Below, piece by piece: positions 10,213 to 18,036 of a stretch of DNA of 42,500 nt. The translations under genes were made by a program, and so were the position numbers. How positions within the stretch are numbered: the first letter of the stretch is position 1; every line of letters starts with the position of its first letter. This DNA comes from Flammeovirgaceae bacterium (GTDB taxonomy: Bacteria; Bacteroidota; Bacteroidia; Cytophagales; Cyclobacteriaceae). The DNA lies in assembly GCA_016712035.1 (NCBI GenBank), contig JADJRT010000008.1, forward strand, positions 1 to 42,500, read 5' to 3'. The notes under the pieces are model-generated. The model had not been told where the DNA came from and did not search any database. It saw only the letters and a list, made by a program, of their open reading frames with translations.

Positions 10213-10815
10213 ATGACGGAATCTAGTACACAACCTATGAAGAAATCGGGTGACGTTGAATATCCGGTAGTTGATTTAATTCAGCAACGAAGAAGTCGGA
10301 GAGCTTATGCAGATACACCAGTTGAGCAAGAAAAAATAAATTCATTGTTTGAAGCGGCCCGTTGGGCACCCAGCAGCAGTAATGAACAACCCTGGGTTTA
10401 TTTATATGCAACGAAGGCGCAACCGGAGTTGTGGAATAAAATTTATGATACGCTGCAGAATGGAAATAGAATTTGGGCCGCTAAAGCGCCTCTATTGATT
10501 GTAGCGATGTGCCGAAAAACTTTTATTCGAAACGATCGACCTAACGGTTCTGCGAAGTATGATTTAGGAGCAGCCAATTCGTTGCTTTCTCTTCAAGCAA
10601 CGCAGCTCGGTTTAAATGTTCATCAAATGGGCGGGTTTGAAAGGCAATTGGCTATTGAAACCTTGAATATTCCAGATACGCACGAACCCGTTGTTGTGAT
10701 GGCTATTGGTTATCTTGGCGATAGGGAAGTTCTATCGGAAAACTTAAAACAACGAGAGGTAGCACCTCGCGAGCGGTACACACAGGAATTTTTTGTTATG
10801 AACAAATCGTTTTAA
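10213..10815 (+). CDS. Nitroreductase family protein
   Basis: This FMN-dependent nitroreductase-fold protein has about 200 residues. The N-terminal IQQRRSRRAYADTPV is the FMN-phosphate arginine motif (RRSxRxY). AARWAPSSSNEQPWVY supplies the second FMN contact. LGAANSLLSLQATQLGLNVHQMGGF and VVVMAIGYLGD match the usual dimer and FMN segments. These enzymes reduce nitro compounds, quinones or enones with NAD(P)H; the substrate is not predictable. I place the start at 10213 because the in-frame ATG at 10183 would add an unusual extension. The next gene (OsmC) begins 3 bp after its stop, so they are certainly cotranscribed. Confidence 0.9.
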   Translation: MTESSTQPMKKSGDVEYPVVDLIQQRRSRRAYADTPVEQEKINSLFEAARWAPSSSNEQPWVYLYATKAQPELWNKIYDTLQNGNRIWAAKAPLLIVAMCRKTFIRNDRPNGSAKYDLGAANSLLSLQATQLGLNVHQMGGFERQLAIETLNIPDTHEPVVVMAIGYLGDREVLSENLKQREVAPRERYTQEFFVMNKSF

Positions 10816-10818
10816 GAA

Positions 10819-11205
10819 ATGGTAACGGCAATCATTGGCAAAGAGCACTACCGCACCGAGTTAATTGCTTCGGGTAAAACGGTGATTGCCGATGAGCCCG
10901 AAGAAGTAGGGGGCACAAATGCTGGTCCCGCGCCCGGGGAGTTTTTAATGATTGCGCTCGCCTCGTGCACTGCCATTACCCTTCGCATGTATGCGGATAG
11001 GAAAAAATGGGCAGTTGATAAAATCAAAGTGGAGGTTGGTTTTGAGAAGGCGGAGTTTAAAACCATTTTTACCCGCGATATTTATCTCGAAGGAAATTTA
11101 TCGTCAGAGGAAAGACAAAAACTTTTGGAGATTGCTGAAAAGTGTCCGGTACATAAAACTCTTTCTAACCCAATTGAAATTGAAACTAAATTAGGAATCA
11201 AATAG
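10819..11205 (+). CDS. OsmC family peroxiredoxin-like protein
   Basis: OsmC/Ohr-fold protein of 128 residues. The two redox cysteines are visible: one in MIALASCTAITLRMYADRK and one in EIAEKCPVHKTLSN, the classic spacing of the OsmC subfamily. These proteins reduce organic hydroperoxides with cysteine chemistry as dimers in the cytosol. The gene follows the nitroreductase by 3 bp and ends directly at the heptamer array 11206-11301. Together with the pirins and the nitroreductase it indicates an electrophile or peroxide defence unit. Confidence 0.9.
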   Translation: MVTAIIGKEHYRTELIASGKTVIADEPEEVGGTNAGPAPGEFLMIALASCTAITLRMYADRKKWAVDKIKVEVGFEKAEFKTIFTRDIYLEGNLSSEERQKLLEIAEKCPVHKTLSNPIEIETKLGIK

Positions 11206-11301
11206 TAGTGAGTATTGAGTCCATAGTCTTTAGTAATTGATGAATATATTTAAGCCATGTGACTTTCGACTAAGGACTAAGGACTAACGACTAAATACTA
11301 A
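11206..11301 (+). repeat. Degenerate heptamer repeat, copy B, with inverted arms
   Basis: The left arm starts right after the OsmC stop with AGTGAGT, ATTGAGT, CCATAGT and CTTTAGT in 7-bp phase. The right arm is CGACTAA, GGACTAA, GGACTAA, CGACTAA, ATACTAA at 11267-11301, ending 4 bp before the next start codon. The left arm is the approximate reverse complement of the right, so the transcript could fold into a long imperfect hairpin. Confidence 0.75.
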
Positions 11302-11305
11302 CACT

Positions 11306-11731
11306 ATGAAAGACATAACCAAAAAATACACAAACGGTGAAGTAACGGTTGTTTGGAAACCTAACCAATGCATTCACTCCACCATTTGCTTTAAAGGATT
11401 AAGTTCGGTTTTCGATCCGCAGAAGAGACCTTGGGTTACACCCGAAGGCGGAACAACACAACAAATCGTAGATCAGATTAAAAAATGTCCGTCTGGTGCG
11501 TTGAGTTATTTTATGAATGATGAAGCGGGGTCTGAAGTTAATGTGGAGGCAGAAACTATTGTGGAGACCATGCCCAACGGACCGTTGATGGTGTATGGAA
11601 ACGTAACCGTTAAAGATGCTTCGGGAAATCTTACCAAGAAAAATAATGTCACCGCTTTCTGTCGCTGCGGGAGTTCCGGTAACAAACCATTTTGTGATGG
11701 AAGTCATAAGCGCATCGGTTTCTCAGGATAG
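11306..11731 (+). CDS. 4Fe-4S mono-cluster (YjdI-like) domain fused to a CDGSH iron-sulfur domain
   Basis: The protein (141 residues) has two iron-sulfur modules. Residues 1-70 are the Fer4_19/YjdI-like domain: VVWKPNQCIHSTICFKGL supplies two cysteines and QIKKCPSGALSY a third. Residues 100-141 hold FCRCGSSGNKPFCDGSHKR, the CDGSH motif that ligates a 2Fe-2S cluster with three Cys and one His. The linker contains a PNGPLMVYGNVTVKD strand region. In E. coli the two functions are on separate small proteins. Such proteins are redox or cluster-transfer factors; the partner is unknown. It is the last gene of the redox cluster and lies downstream of the heptamer hairpin. Confidence 0.88.
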   Translation: MKDITKKYTNGEVTVVWKPNQCIHSTICFKGLSSVFDPQKRPWVTPEGGTTQQIVDQIKKCPSGALSYFMNDEAGSEVNVEAETIVETMPNGPLMVYGNVTVKDASGNLTKKNNVTAFCRCGSSGNKPFCDGSHKRIGFSG

Positions 11732-11814
11732 TTAAAGTCTTTAAAATCCTTTGAGTGGGCATATCGGCCGGTTAGTGAAGTAAAGGGTTAATTATCTTTC
11801 CCTAATTTGGTTTG

Positions 11815-13971
11815 ATGAAATCATTGCTATTACTATTTGTTTTTTCTGTTACCACAACGCTTGTTGGGCAAACTCTTTTACCAGGCTTTTCAAGAGAACA
11901 GGTAGGCGGTACAATCGGCTCACCAACGGTTATGGCATTTGCCCCGGATGGAAGAATTTTTGTCGCGCAACAAGCGGGTGCCTTGCGCGTAATAAAAAAT
12001 GGCACGTTGCTGACTACTTCTTTTGTTTCTCTGACAGTAAATTCTTTTGGTGAGCGTGGCCTGATAGGTGTTGCCCTTGATCCGGATTTTGTAACTAACA
12101 ATTACATCTATCTCTACTACACAACCAACACAGCTCCTTTGCACAATCGTATCGTTCGATACACAGCCAATGGAGATATAGCTTTAGCTGGGAGTGAGCT
12201 AATTATTTTGGATTTGGATAATCTGAGTAGTGCAACCAATCACAATGGGGGCGCACTAAATTTTGGATTAGATGGAAAATTATATGTGGCCGTTGGGGAT
12301 AATGCAACCGGACCGAATGCGCAGAATTTAGACACCTATCATGGCAAGTTGTTGCGGATAAATAAAGATGGATCAGCACCCACCGATAATCCTTTTTATT
12401 CAGCAGGAGCTACCGAGCAACGAAAACGGGTTTGGTCCTACGGGCTTCGTAATCCGTACACATTTTCCATTCAACCGAGTACAGGAAAAATTTTTGTGAA
12501 CGATGTAGGCGCGAGTACAGAAGAAGAAATAAATGATGCCAGCGTAGGCGGTGAGAACTTTGGTTGGCCAATGGCCGAAGGTACCAGCACAAACCCATTG
12601 TTTACAAATCCGGTTTATTTCTATACGCATTCTGGCCCCGCCCCTATAGGATGCGCTATTACCGGGGGCACATTCTTTAGCTCAGCGAATACAAACTTCC
12701 CGGCTTCGTATCTCGGTAAATATTTTTTTCAAGATTATTGTACCAATTGGATTTACTCACTCGATTTATCGGGTACACCCACTGCAACTTTGTTTGCCAG
12801 CGATGTGGGAGGCTCAAGTGTAAATTTAAGTACGGGCAACGATGGCAAGCTGTATTATTTGAGTCGAGGTTCGAGTGCACTTTACAGAATTGTTTATACG
12901 ATTACCAACCCGCCAACCATCACTGCCCATCCTTTAGCCGTAACGAAATCAATTGGTGAGCAGGCTGGCTTTTCAGTAACGGCCATCGGAGCAGGCACTC
13001 TTCAGTATCAATGGTTTAAAAATGATGTGCTCATTTCAAATTCAAATGCAGCTACTTATTCCATCAGTAACATTCAACCGTTCGATGCTGGTAATTATAA
13101 AGTAGTTGTAAGCAACACAGCGGGTCAGGCAACCAGTAATGTGGCCACACTTACAGTGTTGGCTAATGTAAAACCAACCGCTCAAGTAACCACGCCAACA
13201 CCAAACACCACGTATGCAGCCGGAACTACTATTTCATTTTCCGGAACCGGCACGGATCCCGAAGACGGTAATTTGCAGGCTACAGCCATGAGTTGGCAAA
13301 TTAATTTTCATCACGATACCCACAAACACGATGAACCGCCACGCACGGGTATTAGTTCTGGAATCCTCGAAATCCCGGATCAGGGCGAAACATCAAGCAA
13401 TGTTTGGTATCGGTTAATTCTTTCAGTCACCGATTCGCACGGTAGTGTTGGCAAAGATTCCGTAGATGTGTTTCCCCGAAAGTCAATGCTAACATTCAAA
13501 ACGTTGCCCGTGGCGCTTCAACTTACGTTGGATGGACAACCCATTGAAACTCCGGCCTCCCTCGAAAGTGTTGAAGGGCTAAAGCGAGCGATAGGCGTTG
13601 CAGACAATCAGGAAGTGAATGGAATCGGATACCAATTTATGAATTGGCAGCATGGTGGAGCGACAACACAAACGATCTTCACACCAAGGGAAGACATTAC
13701 TTATACCGCTGTCTTTAGTCCTATTCTTGGCATTGAGAATACCGGAGCGGTTGCTTTTCCAAATCCCGCCAAGGATTTGTTATACATTAGCAATCAGAAT
13801 GCAACATCCATTAAACTGACAAACCTATTAGGGCAATCATGGATATTGCCCTCCGAACGCGTAAATGAGTTAACGAGTGTAAATGTCACAATTCTTCCGG
13901 TGGGGATTTACATCCTTAGCTTTTCTTCGAATCAGATTTTATTCAGACATAAATTGCTGATTCAGCGCTAA
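11815..13971 (+). CDS. Secreted PQQ-dependent sugar dehydrogenase (GSDH) with Ig-like domain and type IX sorting tail
   Basis: A signal peptide (MKSLLLLFVFSVTTTLVGQ) precedes a glucose/sorbosone dehydrogenase six-blade propeller. Visible motifs are GERGLIGVALDPDF, NHNGGALNFGLDGKLYVAVGD and WSYGLRNPYTFSIQPSTG, with NDVGASTEEEIN. These include the His and Asn typical of the GSDH/YliI family. An Ig-like domain starts near residue 365 (PPTITAHPLAVTKSIGEQAG ... AGNYKVVVSNTAGQATSNVATL). A further beta-domain with DPEDG follows, and then the Por-secretion C-terminal domain (VAFPNPAKDLLYISNQ ... IYILSF). The protein should therefore leave the cell through the type IX system and act on extracellular sugars or aldoses. 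The ATG at 11815 is preferred over the upstream TTG. PQQ binding is assumed from the family. Confidence 0.9.
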   Translation: MKSLLLLFVFSVTTTLVGQTLLPGFSREQVGGTIGSPTVMAFAPDGRIFVAQQAGALRVIKNGTLLTTSFVSLTVNSFGERGLIGVALDPDFVTNNYIYLYYTTNTAPLHNRIVRYTANGDIALAGSELIILDLDNLSSATNHNGGALNFGLDGKLYVAVGDNATGPNAQNLDTYHGKLLRINKDGSAPTDNPFYSAGATEQRKRVWSYGLRNPYTFSIQPSTGKIFVNDVGASTEEEINDASVGGENFGWPMAEGTSTNPLFTNPVYFYTHSGPAPIGCAITGGTFFSSANTNFPASYLGKYFFQDYCTNWIYSLDLSGTPTATLFASDVGGSSVNLSTGNDGKLYYLSRGSSALYRIVYTITNPPTITAHPLAVTKSIGEQAGFSVTAIGAGTLQYQWFKNDVLISNSNAATYSISNIQPFDAGNYKVVVSNTAGQATSNVATLTVLANVKPTAQVTTPTPNTTYAAGTTISFSGTGTDPEDGNLQATAMSWQINFHHDTHKHDEPPRTGISSGILEIPDQGETSSNVWYRLILSVTDSHGSVGKDSVDVFPRKSMLTFKTLPVALQLTLDGQPIETPASLESVEGLKRAIGVADNQEVNGIGYQFMNWQHGGATTQTIFTPREDITYTAVFSPILGIENTGAVAFPNPAKDLLYISNQNATSIKLTNLLGQSWILPSERVNELTSVNVTILPVGIYILSFSSNQILFRHKLLIQR

Positions 13972-14005
13972 CGCGTATTTTTACCTTTCATTCAACCTTA
14001 TTAAC

Positions 14006-14485
14006 ATGAAACAATTATTGAGTCTACTTCTTATTATTACCATGATGGCTGCCTGCCAGAATAGACCAACGGTAATAGCCAACACCTATGGTGAGGCCAT
14101 TACTACGGATGGTGCGCTTTCGTTAGCAAATTTAAATGTAGAGGTGGGTGATAAAGATTCTGTGATTCTTACTTTAAAAGGAACTATCGAAAAGACCTGT
14201 GCAAATAAAGGTTGCTGGATGACCGTGCAGGATGAGAACGGAGTAGCTACCCGAATAACTTTTAAAGACTATGGATTTTTTGTTCCTACAGAAGGTGCTG
14301 ATGGAAAAGAGGTAATCTTTTCAGGAGTAGCCAGGCGCAAGGTTACCGATGTTGCCACGCTTCGTCACTTTGCAGAAGATGATGGAAAAACTGAAGCCGA
14401 GATTAATGCCATTACCGAGCCGAAACAAGAAATTGAATTTGTGGCAACCGGTGTAGTGATTTACGACAAGGACACCAAGAAATAA
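14006..14485 (+). CDS. DUF4920 domain lipoprotein
   Basis: A lipoprotein signal (MKQLLSLLLIITMMAACQN) leads into a DUF4920 domain with the diagnostic KTCANKGCWMTVQDENG block, in which two cysteines flank a Lys-Gly. A YGFFVP strand and EVIFSGVARRKVTDVATLRHFAED follow. The fold is OB-like; no function is established. The two Cys could bind metal or form a disulfide in the periplasm. It follows the dehydrogenase by 34 bp in the same direction and is followed by a strong terminator, so the two may form one transcript. Confidence 0.9.
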   Translation: MKQLLSLLLIITMMAACQNRPTVIANTYGEAITTDGALSLANLNVEVGDKDSVILTLKGTIEKTCANKGCWMTVQDENGVATRITFKDYGFFVPTEGADGKEVIFSGVARRKVTDVATLRHFAEDDGKTEAEINAITEPKQEIEFVATGVVIYDKDTKK

Positions 14486-14503
14486 TTTTTCTTCCCTTTA
14501 AAT

Positions 14504-14551
14504 ATCCCGGGTAAGTTGGATGATCTCCTCCATACCCGGGATTTTTTTTTA
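14504..14551 (+). terminator. Rho-independent terminator after the DUF4920 gene
   Basis: A 10-bp perfect stem, ATCCCGGGTA (14504-14513) with TACCCGGGAT (14533-14542), is followed by a run of T residues. The 19-nt loop contains a further TGGA/TCCA pair. A weaker hairpin (AGAGGT 14639-14644 with ACCTCT 14651-14656) lies between it and the next gene. Confidence 0.9.
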
Positions 14552-14697
14552 GCAGCTCATTCTGGGCGGCTCTCAAAATCGCAAAAGTTAAACCTGACGA
14601 CAGGGTACAACAGTTTAGTAACAGAGATTTAATATACCAGAGGTATAAAAACCTCTTTGATTTTGGGTAAAAAAAATCATCTTGCCTCAGAATTTCT

Positions 14698-15935
14698 ATG
14701 ATGAGCCGTATCCTTTTTCTGCTTTACTTCTGATTGTCTGCGTTACAACAAATGCGCAGCACGAATCTGCTCCCTATGTAATCATGGTTTCCTTTGATGG
14801 CTTTCGGTATGATTATGTCAAAAACTTCAATCCACCCAATTTCAAAAAATTTATTGCTAACGGCTCGCAGGCCGAGGCGATGATTCCCTCGTTTCCCAGT
14901 AAGACGTTCCCAAACCACTATACATTGGTTACCGGGCTAAATCCCGGCAATCATGGCTTGGTGGATAATAGTTTTTACGATCCGGCCCGAAATGAATTTT
15001 ATGGAATGAGAAATATTGAGCGGGTTATCAACCCCTATTATTATGGAGGCGTGCCTTTGTGGGAATTGGCCAAGCGAAATGGCATGAAATCCGCCTCCTA
15101 TTTCTGGGTTGGTTCCGAAATGAGTGATGAAAGCCGCAGACCTGATTATTATTTTCCTTTCGATGATAAAGTGGATCCGCAAAAACGCGTTGATCAGGTG
15201 ATCGATTGGTTGAAATTGCCCGCGGCAGATCGACCCCACCTGATTACATTATACTTTTCATTCCCTGATCATGAAGGTCATATGTTTGGCCCCAGCTCGG
15301 AAGAAACAAAACAAGCTGTACTAAGAGCGGATTCACTGTTAGGAAATCTGATGCAAGGAGTAGCTGCAACTAACCTTCCGGTGAATGTGATTTTAGTTTC
15401 AGATCACGGCATGCATGAACTAACCGTAGCGGAGTCTACTTATATTTTTATTGATGAACTGGTAGACCGAAAAAATCCACATGTAAAACTGGTCAATGGC
15501 GGAACGCAAACCCATTTGTATATTTCGGATAAACACAAAAGGGATTCGGTGTATGAAGTATTGAAAAGGAATGCGAAGAATTACACGGTGTTAAAGAAGG
15601 AAGAGTATCCGGCTCGCTGGCACTATCAAAACGCGCGAACAGGAGATCTTATGGTGATGGCGAATGCCCATCATTACATTCGGGAAGGCTCCCGCGAGCG
15701 GTTTTTAAAATCAGCCAAGGTGGGATCAACCGAAGGTGGCCATGGCTATGATCCCGTTGAGTTTATAGACATCCGCGGAATTTTTTATGCACAAGGCCCC
15801 AACATCAAGTCAGGGATTGTGGTAGCACCTTTTCAAAACATTCATGTGTATCCACTCGTGGCAAAAATTTTAGGACTGCCCTTGCCCAGGATTGATGGGA
15901 AGGAAGAAGTGTTGGAAAAACTGTTTAAGAAATAA
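14698..15935 (+). CDS. Nucleotide pyrophosphatase/phosphodiesterase (NPP, alkaline phosphatase superfamily)
   Basis: The protein is an ecto-nucleotide pyrophosphatase/phosphodiesterase-like zinc enzyme. The two-metal site is complete: SFDGFRYDY (Asp), SKTFPNHYTLVTGLNPGNHG (nucleophile Thr and Asn), FPDHEGHMFGP (Asp, His), VSDHGM (Asp, His) and GGHGYD (His). It probably hydrolyses phosphodiester or pyrophosphate bonds in nucleotides or lipids outside the inner membrane. A TTG start would give an odd, acidic N-terminus. The ATG at 14698 gives MMSRILFLLYF, and adding one T to the pair at 14728-14729 continues it as LIVCVTTNAQ, a proper signal peptide. I therefore infer one homopolymer error. Corrected length is about 412 residues. 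Confidence 0.88.
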
Positions 15936-15970
15936 GGGTCACTAAATCTTTTCACGTCTCCCTGCATTGC

Positions 15971-15992
15971 ATAAACTTTTTGTTTAGCGGTT
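15971..15992. repeat. Half-element resembling the attC-like repeats
   Basis: The stretch around GCATAAACTTTTTGTTTAGCGG matches one arm of the elements at 16625-16775 and 17425-17559 (GCAGAAACATTTTTTGTTAGC and GCATAAACATTTTTGTTATGG). It lies 34 bp beyond the stop of the RibD-like gene. The second arm is missing, so this is the truncated outer edge of the array. Confidence 0.5.
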
Positions 15993-16025
15993 CGTGCTAT
16001 TAGTTTGTCACTTTTTTTACAGATT

Positions 16026-16574
16026 TCACTTTGTCGGTTCGTAGTAAAGTATAATTGCTCCGTTAACAAAGTTTTTAGTCTTTTTGAGTTTTAAAATTGT
16101 CCTATCATTTATATTCTCAAATAACGACAGCCCTTTTCCAGCAATAACCGGCTGAATACAAAGTTGTAATTCGTCAATCAAATTTAAGTTCATTAACTGT
16201 ACAATTAAACTGCGACTTCCAATAAAAATGTTTTTTCCTGTTTGTTGCTTCAATTTCTTAATCACTACTTCAATAGGATTTGTTGCAATTTCCGCAGTCT
16301 CCCAATCTGTATTCTTGAGATTATGAGAAAAAACAATCTTGGGAATTTTGTCTATTGCTTTTGCGAAATCGTCTGATGCTTTTTCACCTGATGGATTTTT
16401 TAGCAGTGTTTGCCAATATTGCATTAGTTGATACGTTGTACGTCCATAAAGGATAACACCTGCATTGTCCAAAAGGTCAGCGTAGTGTTGATGTAATTCT
16501 TCGTCCGCTATTCCCGCAGTGTGGTCACAGTTTCCGTCAATAGTTGTATTGAATGCAGCAACTACTTTTCTCAT
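16026..16574 (-). CDS. Dihydrofolate reductase family protein (RibD C-terminal domain)
   Basis: This 182-residue protein has the RibD-C/DHFR-like fold in the YwjB/YyaP subgroup: MRKVVAAFNTTIDG at the N-terminus, GVILYGRTTYQLMQYW (NADPH-binding GRxTY), NIFIGSRSLIVQLMNLNLIDEL, and VIAGKGLSLFEN near the C-terminus. These proteins are NAD(P)H-dependent reductases of unknown substrate; few are true DHFRs. The gene lies between two repeat elements and reads like the cargo of the first cassette of the accessory island. Such genes are common integron or island cargo. Confidence 0.85.
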   Translation of the reverse strand: MRKVVAAFNTTIDGNCDHTAGIADEELHQHYADLLDNAGVILYGRTTYQLMQYWQTLLKNPSGEKASDDFAKAIDKIPKIVFSHNLKNTDWETAEIATNPIEVVIKKLKQQTGKNIFIGSRSLIVQLMNLNLIDELQLCIQPVIAGKGLSLFENINDRTILKLKKTKNFVNGAIILYYEPTK

Positions 16575-16624
16575 AATATTTTATTTGCTCTTCTTCTGTC
16601 GTCAGTGGTCGTACGCCAACGCAT

Positions 16625-16775
16625 GACCGCTAGCGTGAGTGCATAAGCAGTGCGGGTTTAGCCCGACCTGCTAAGACCTGTCCCACGTTACTGAACTAAA
16701 TTAAGAAATTACTTTTAATACCTACACCAAATACCCGCATTGCAGAAACATTTTTTGTTAGCGGCTGTTCAATTC
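16625..16775. repeat. attC-like inverted-repeat element 1
   Basis: The outer arms are imperfect inverted copies: the 16625-16659 arm contains GACCGCTAGC and GCATAAGCAGTGCGGGTTT, and the 16733-16775 arm contains ACCCGCATTGCAGAAAC and GTTAGCGG. Between them lies a 44-bp core (16684-16727, CACGTTACTGAAC...ACCTACAC) that recurs with one mismatch at 17479-17522. The stop codon of the AbiV-like gene (16758-16760) lies inside the GTTAGCGG box, as cassette genes often end within attC. Confidence 0.65.
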
Positions 16776-17409
16776 CTTTCTCCAATAAGTTGTCCACCAT
16801 TTTCTCGATTTTAATCCTGTCCTACTTTTCCAAGAACTAACCAAGTCCCTTGTGGTAGAGTTGTCCAGTATTGAGTCCATTTCCTCGATGTCAAAACAAC
16901 CGTCCTGAGCGTCCATTAGTCTTATGAATTCCTTTAACTCAGAATTGATAAGTGAAATTTGTCGTTTGGCGTCTCCTTTTTTATCATGTCCGGTGTTAAT
17001 ACCTTACCGTCAATTCTCACTTTGTCTTTATTTCGTTCAAGTCCAACATAGAGTGCCCTCAGTTTCTTGTAGTCGAGTTGTTTGCTGTCAATTAACTTTA
17101 AAACTTTGGTGAGTATTCAAGCATTTCTCTGGCTGCAAATGCTTTCTGTTTTTTCTTGTGGTCAAAAAGTCTTAAAAGAAACTTTTGTTCAAAATCTAAG
17201 TCCGCTCTTCCATCGCCCCATGAATGAAACCAAAAATGCTCAAACTCTTTAGCTTTCGCCATTTCTTCCATAGCAATCACAGAAATGTAGAATGCTGTTT
17301 GATGTCGTCCCTCATTAAACAATAGAATAGAGTCAGAGTGAAGTCGAATTGAGTTTTGAAAAGCAAGGGTTGCAAATCGTCTCAATTTACTTAGTCGTAT
17401 TTGTCCCAT
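16758..17409 (-). CDS. AbiV-like HEPN family abortive-infection protein, two frameshifts
   Basis: The N-terminal part (FATLAFQNSIRLHSDSILLF, then GRHQTAFYISVIAMEEMAKA) matches the AbiV-type HEPN helical pattern: an A..N..RL..DA.LL helix and an A.EE..KA helix. HKKKQKAFA follows. The frame is lost at 17105-17107. Adding one base to that run continues it as SPKVLKLIDSKQLDYKK, and adding one at 16945-16946 restores NSELKEFIRLMDAQDG. The protein then ends at 16758 with about 217 residues, a usual size for the family. AbiV in lactococci blocks phage translation, but role transfer is only by family. The stop codon lies within the attC-like element. Both breaks are in A/T homopolymers and look like sequencing errors. 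Confidence 0.6.
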
Positions 17410-17424
17410 GTCGATTTTTGAATA

Positions 17425-17559
17425 GCCGTTAACGATTGTGCATAAGCAGTGGCGGGTTTTCGAAGCGCCTCACTGTCTCACGTTACTGAACTAAATTAAG
17501 AAAATACTTTTAATACCTACACTGAACCACCGCTTGGCATAAACATTTTTGTTATGGCC
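17425..17559. repeat. attC-like inverted-repeat element 2
   Basis: The arms are GCCGTTAAC...GCATAAGCAGTGGCGGGTTT (17425-17460) and ACCACCGCTTGGCATAAAC...GTTATGGCC (17526-17559), imperfect inverse copies. The same 44-bp core as in element 1 occupies 17479-17522. The HEPN gene stop (17552-17554) falls inside the GTTATGGCC box. The end boxes of all copies share GTTA followed by a G/C-rich GGC or GCC; they only partly fit the classical attC consensus GTTRRRY. Confidence 0.65.
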
Positions 17560-18028
17560 TGGCGCTATTCTCTAACGCTTCGTTCAAGTAGTCCAATATT
17601 ATGTGTCCTTTTTCATAGTATTGTACTAACTCATTAAATGTAATAGGAGAACCTTTGCTATGAGCGGTATCATGTCTATTGACTACTATACTGTTGTATG
17701 AAGTCTCCTCAACTGTCCCATTAGCTTTCTTCTGAAATGTCTCCTTATAATCTGCTCCAAATTTTCCAAGTATTCCGGAAAGTTCACTTGACTTGATACT
17801 TCGAAATGTCTTGTCGATACAATTTTTGAAAAATGATTTAATATGCAAGTCATGAATCTTGTCGGCTCTTTTAAGTAAAATACTTTCAATCTCCTCTTCA
17901 AAAGTAGCACACATTAATACAAGTAGATATTGAGTTAAGAAAGATTCGATTTCAGTCTGCCTGCTGTTTGTTTGACTTAGATGTTCGTTACAAGTCCTAA
18001 TTGCCGTATCTATTTTCAAAAGTTTCAT
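17552..18028 (-). CDS. HEPN-domain protein (RiboL-PSP-HEPN type), putative toxin RNase
   Basis: This all-helical protein of about 158 residues starts with LKIDTAIRTCNEHLSQ and has IESFLTQYLLVLMCATFEEEIESIL, KTFRSIKSSELSGILGKFGADY and VVNRHDTAHSKGSPITFNELVQYY. RHDTAH fits the Rx4H catalytic signature of HEPN RNases. The whole pattern matches the RiboL-PSP-HEPN group linked to stress and defence loci. The ATG at 18028 is preferred because AGAGG lies 5 nt upstream; a GTG at 18034 is also in frame. It starts 8 bp after the DUF262 gene, so the two are one operon. I infer an RNase effector controlled by or acting with the DUF262 protein. Base composition is visibly AT-rich. Confidence 0.75.
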   Translation of the reverse strand: MKLLKIDTAIRTCNEHLSQTNSRQTEIESFLTQYLLVLMCATFEEEIESILLKRADKIHDLHIKSFFKNCIDKTFRSIKSSELSGILGKFGADYKETFQKKANGTVEETSYNSIVVNRHDTAHSKGSPITFNELVQYYEKGHIILDYLNEALENSARP

Positions 18029-18036
18029 GGGCACCT

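Noticed and set aside
10848..11066. Antisense reading frame within the OsmC gene
   Set aside because: It is a shadow of the OsmC gene, with no family features of its own.
14639..14656. Hairpin AGAGGT/ACCTCT as a terminator
   Set aside because: The stem is only 6 bp and the following T run is interrupted. It may be an operator instead, but evidence is too weak.
14682..14700. TTG start for the nucleotide pyrophosphatase
   Set aside because: It gives an acidic N-terminus with no signal peptide. The ATG at 14698 plus one added T at 14728-14729 gives a normal signal peptide.
16575..17560. CRISPR array suggested by the repeated 44-bp core
   Set aside because: There are only two copies, about 800 bp apart, and a gene lies between them. 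The arms are inverted, not direct repeats.
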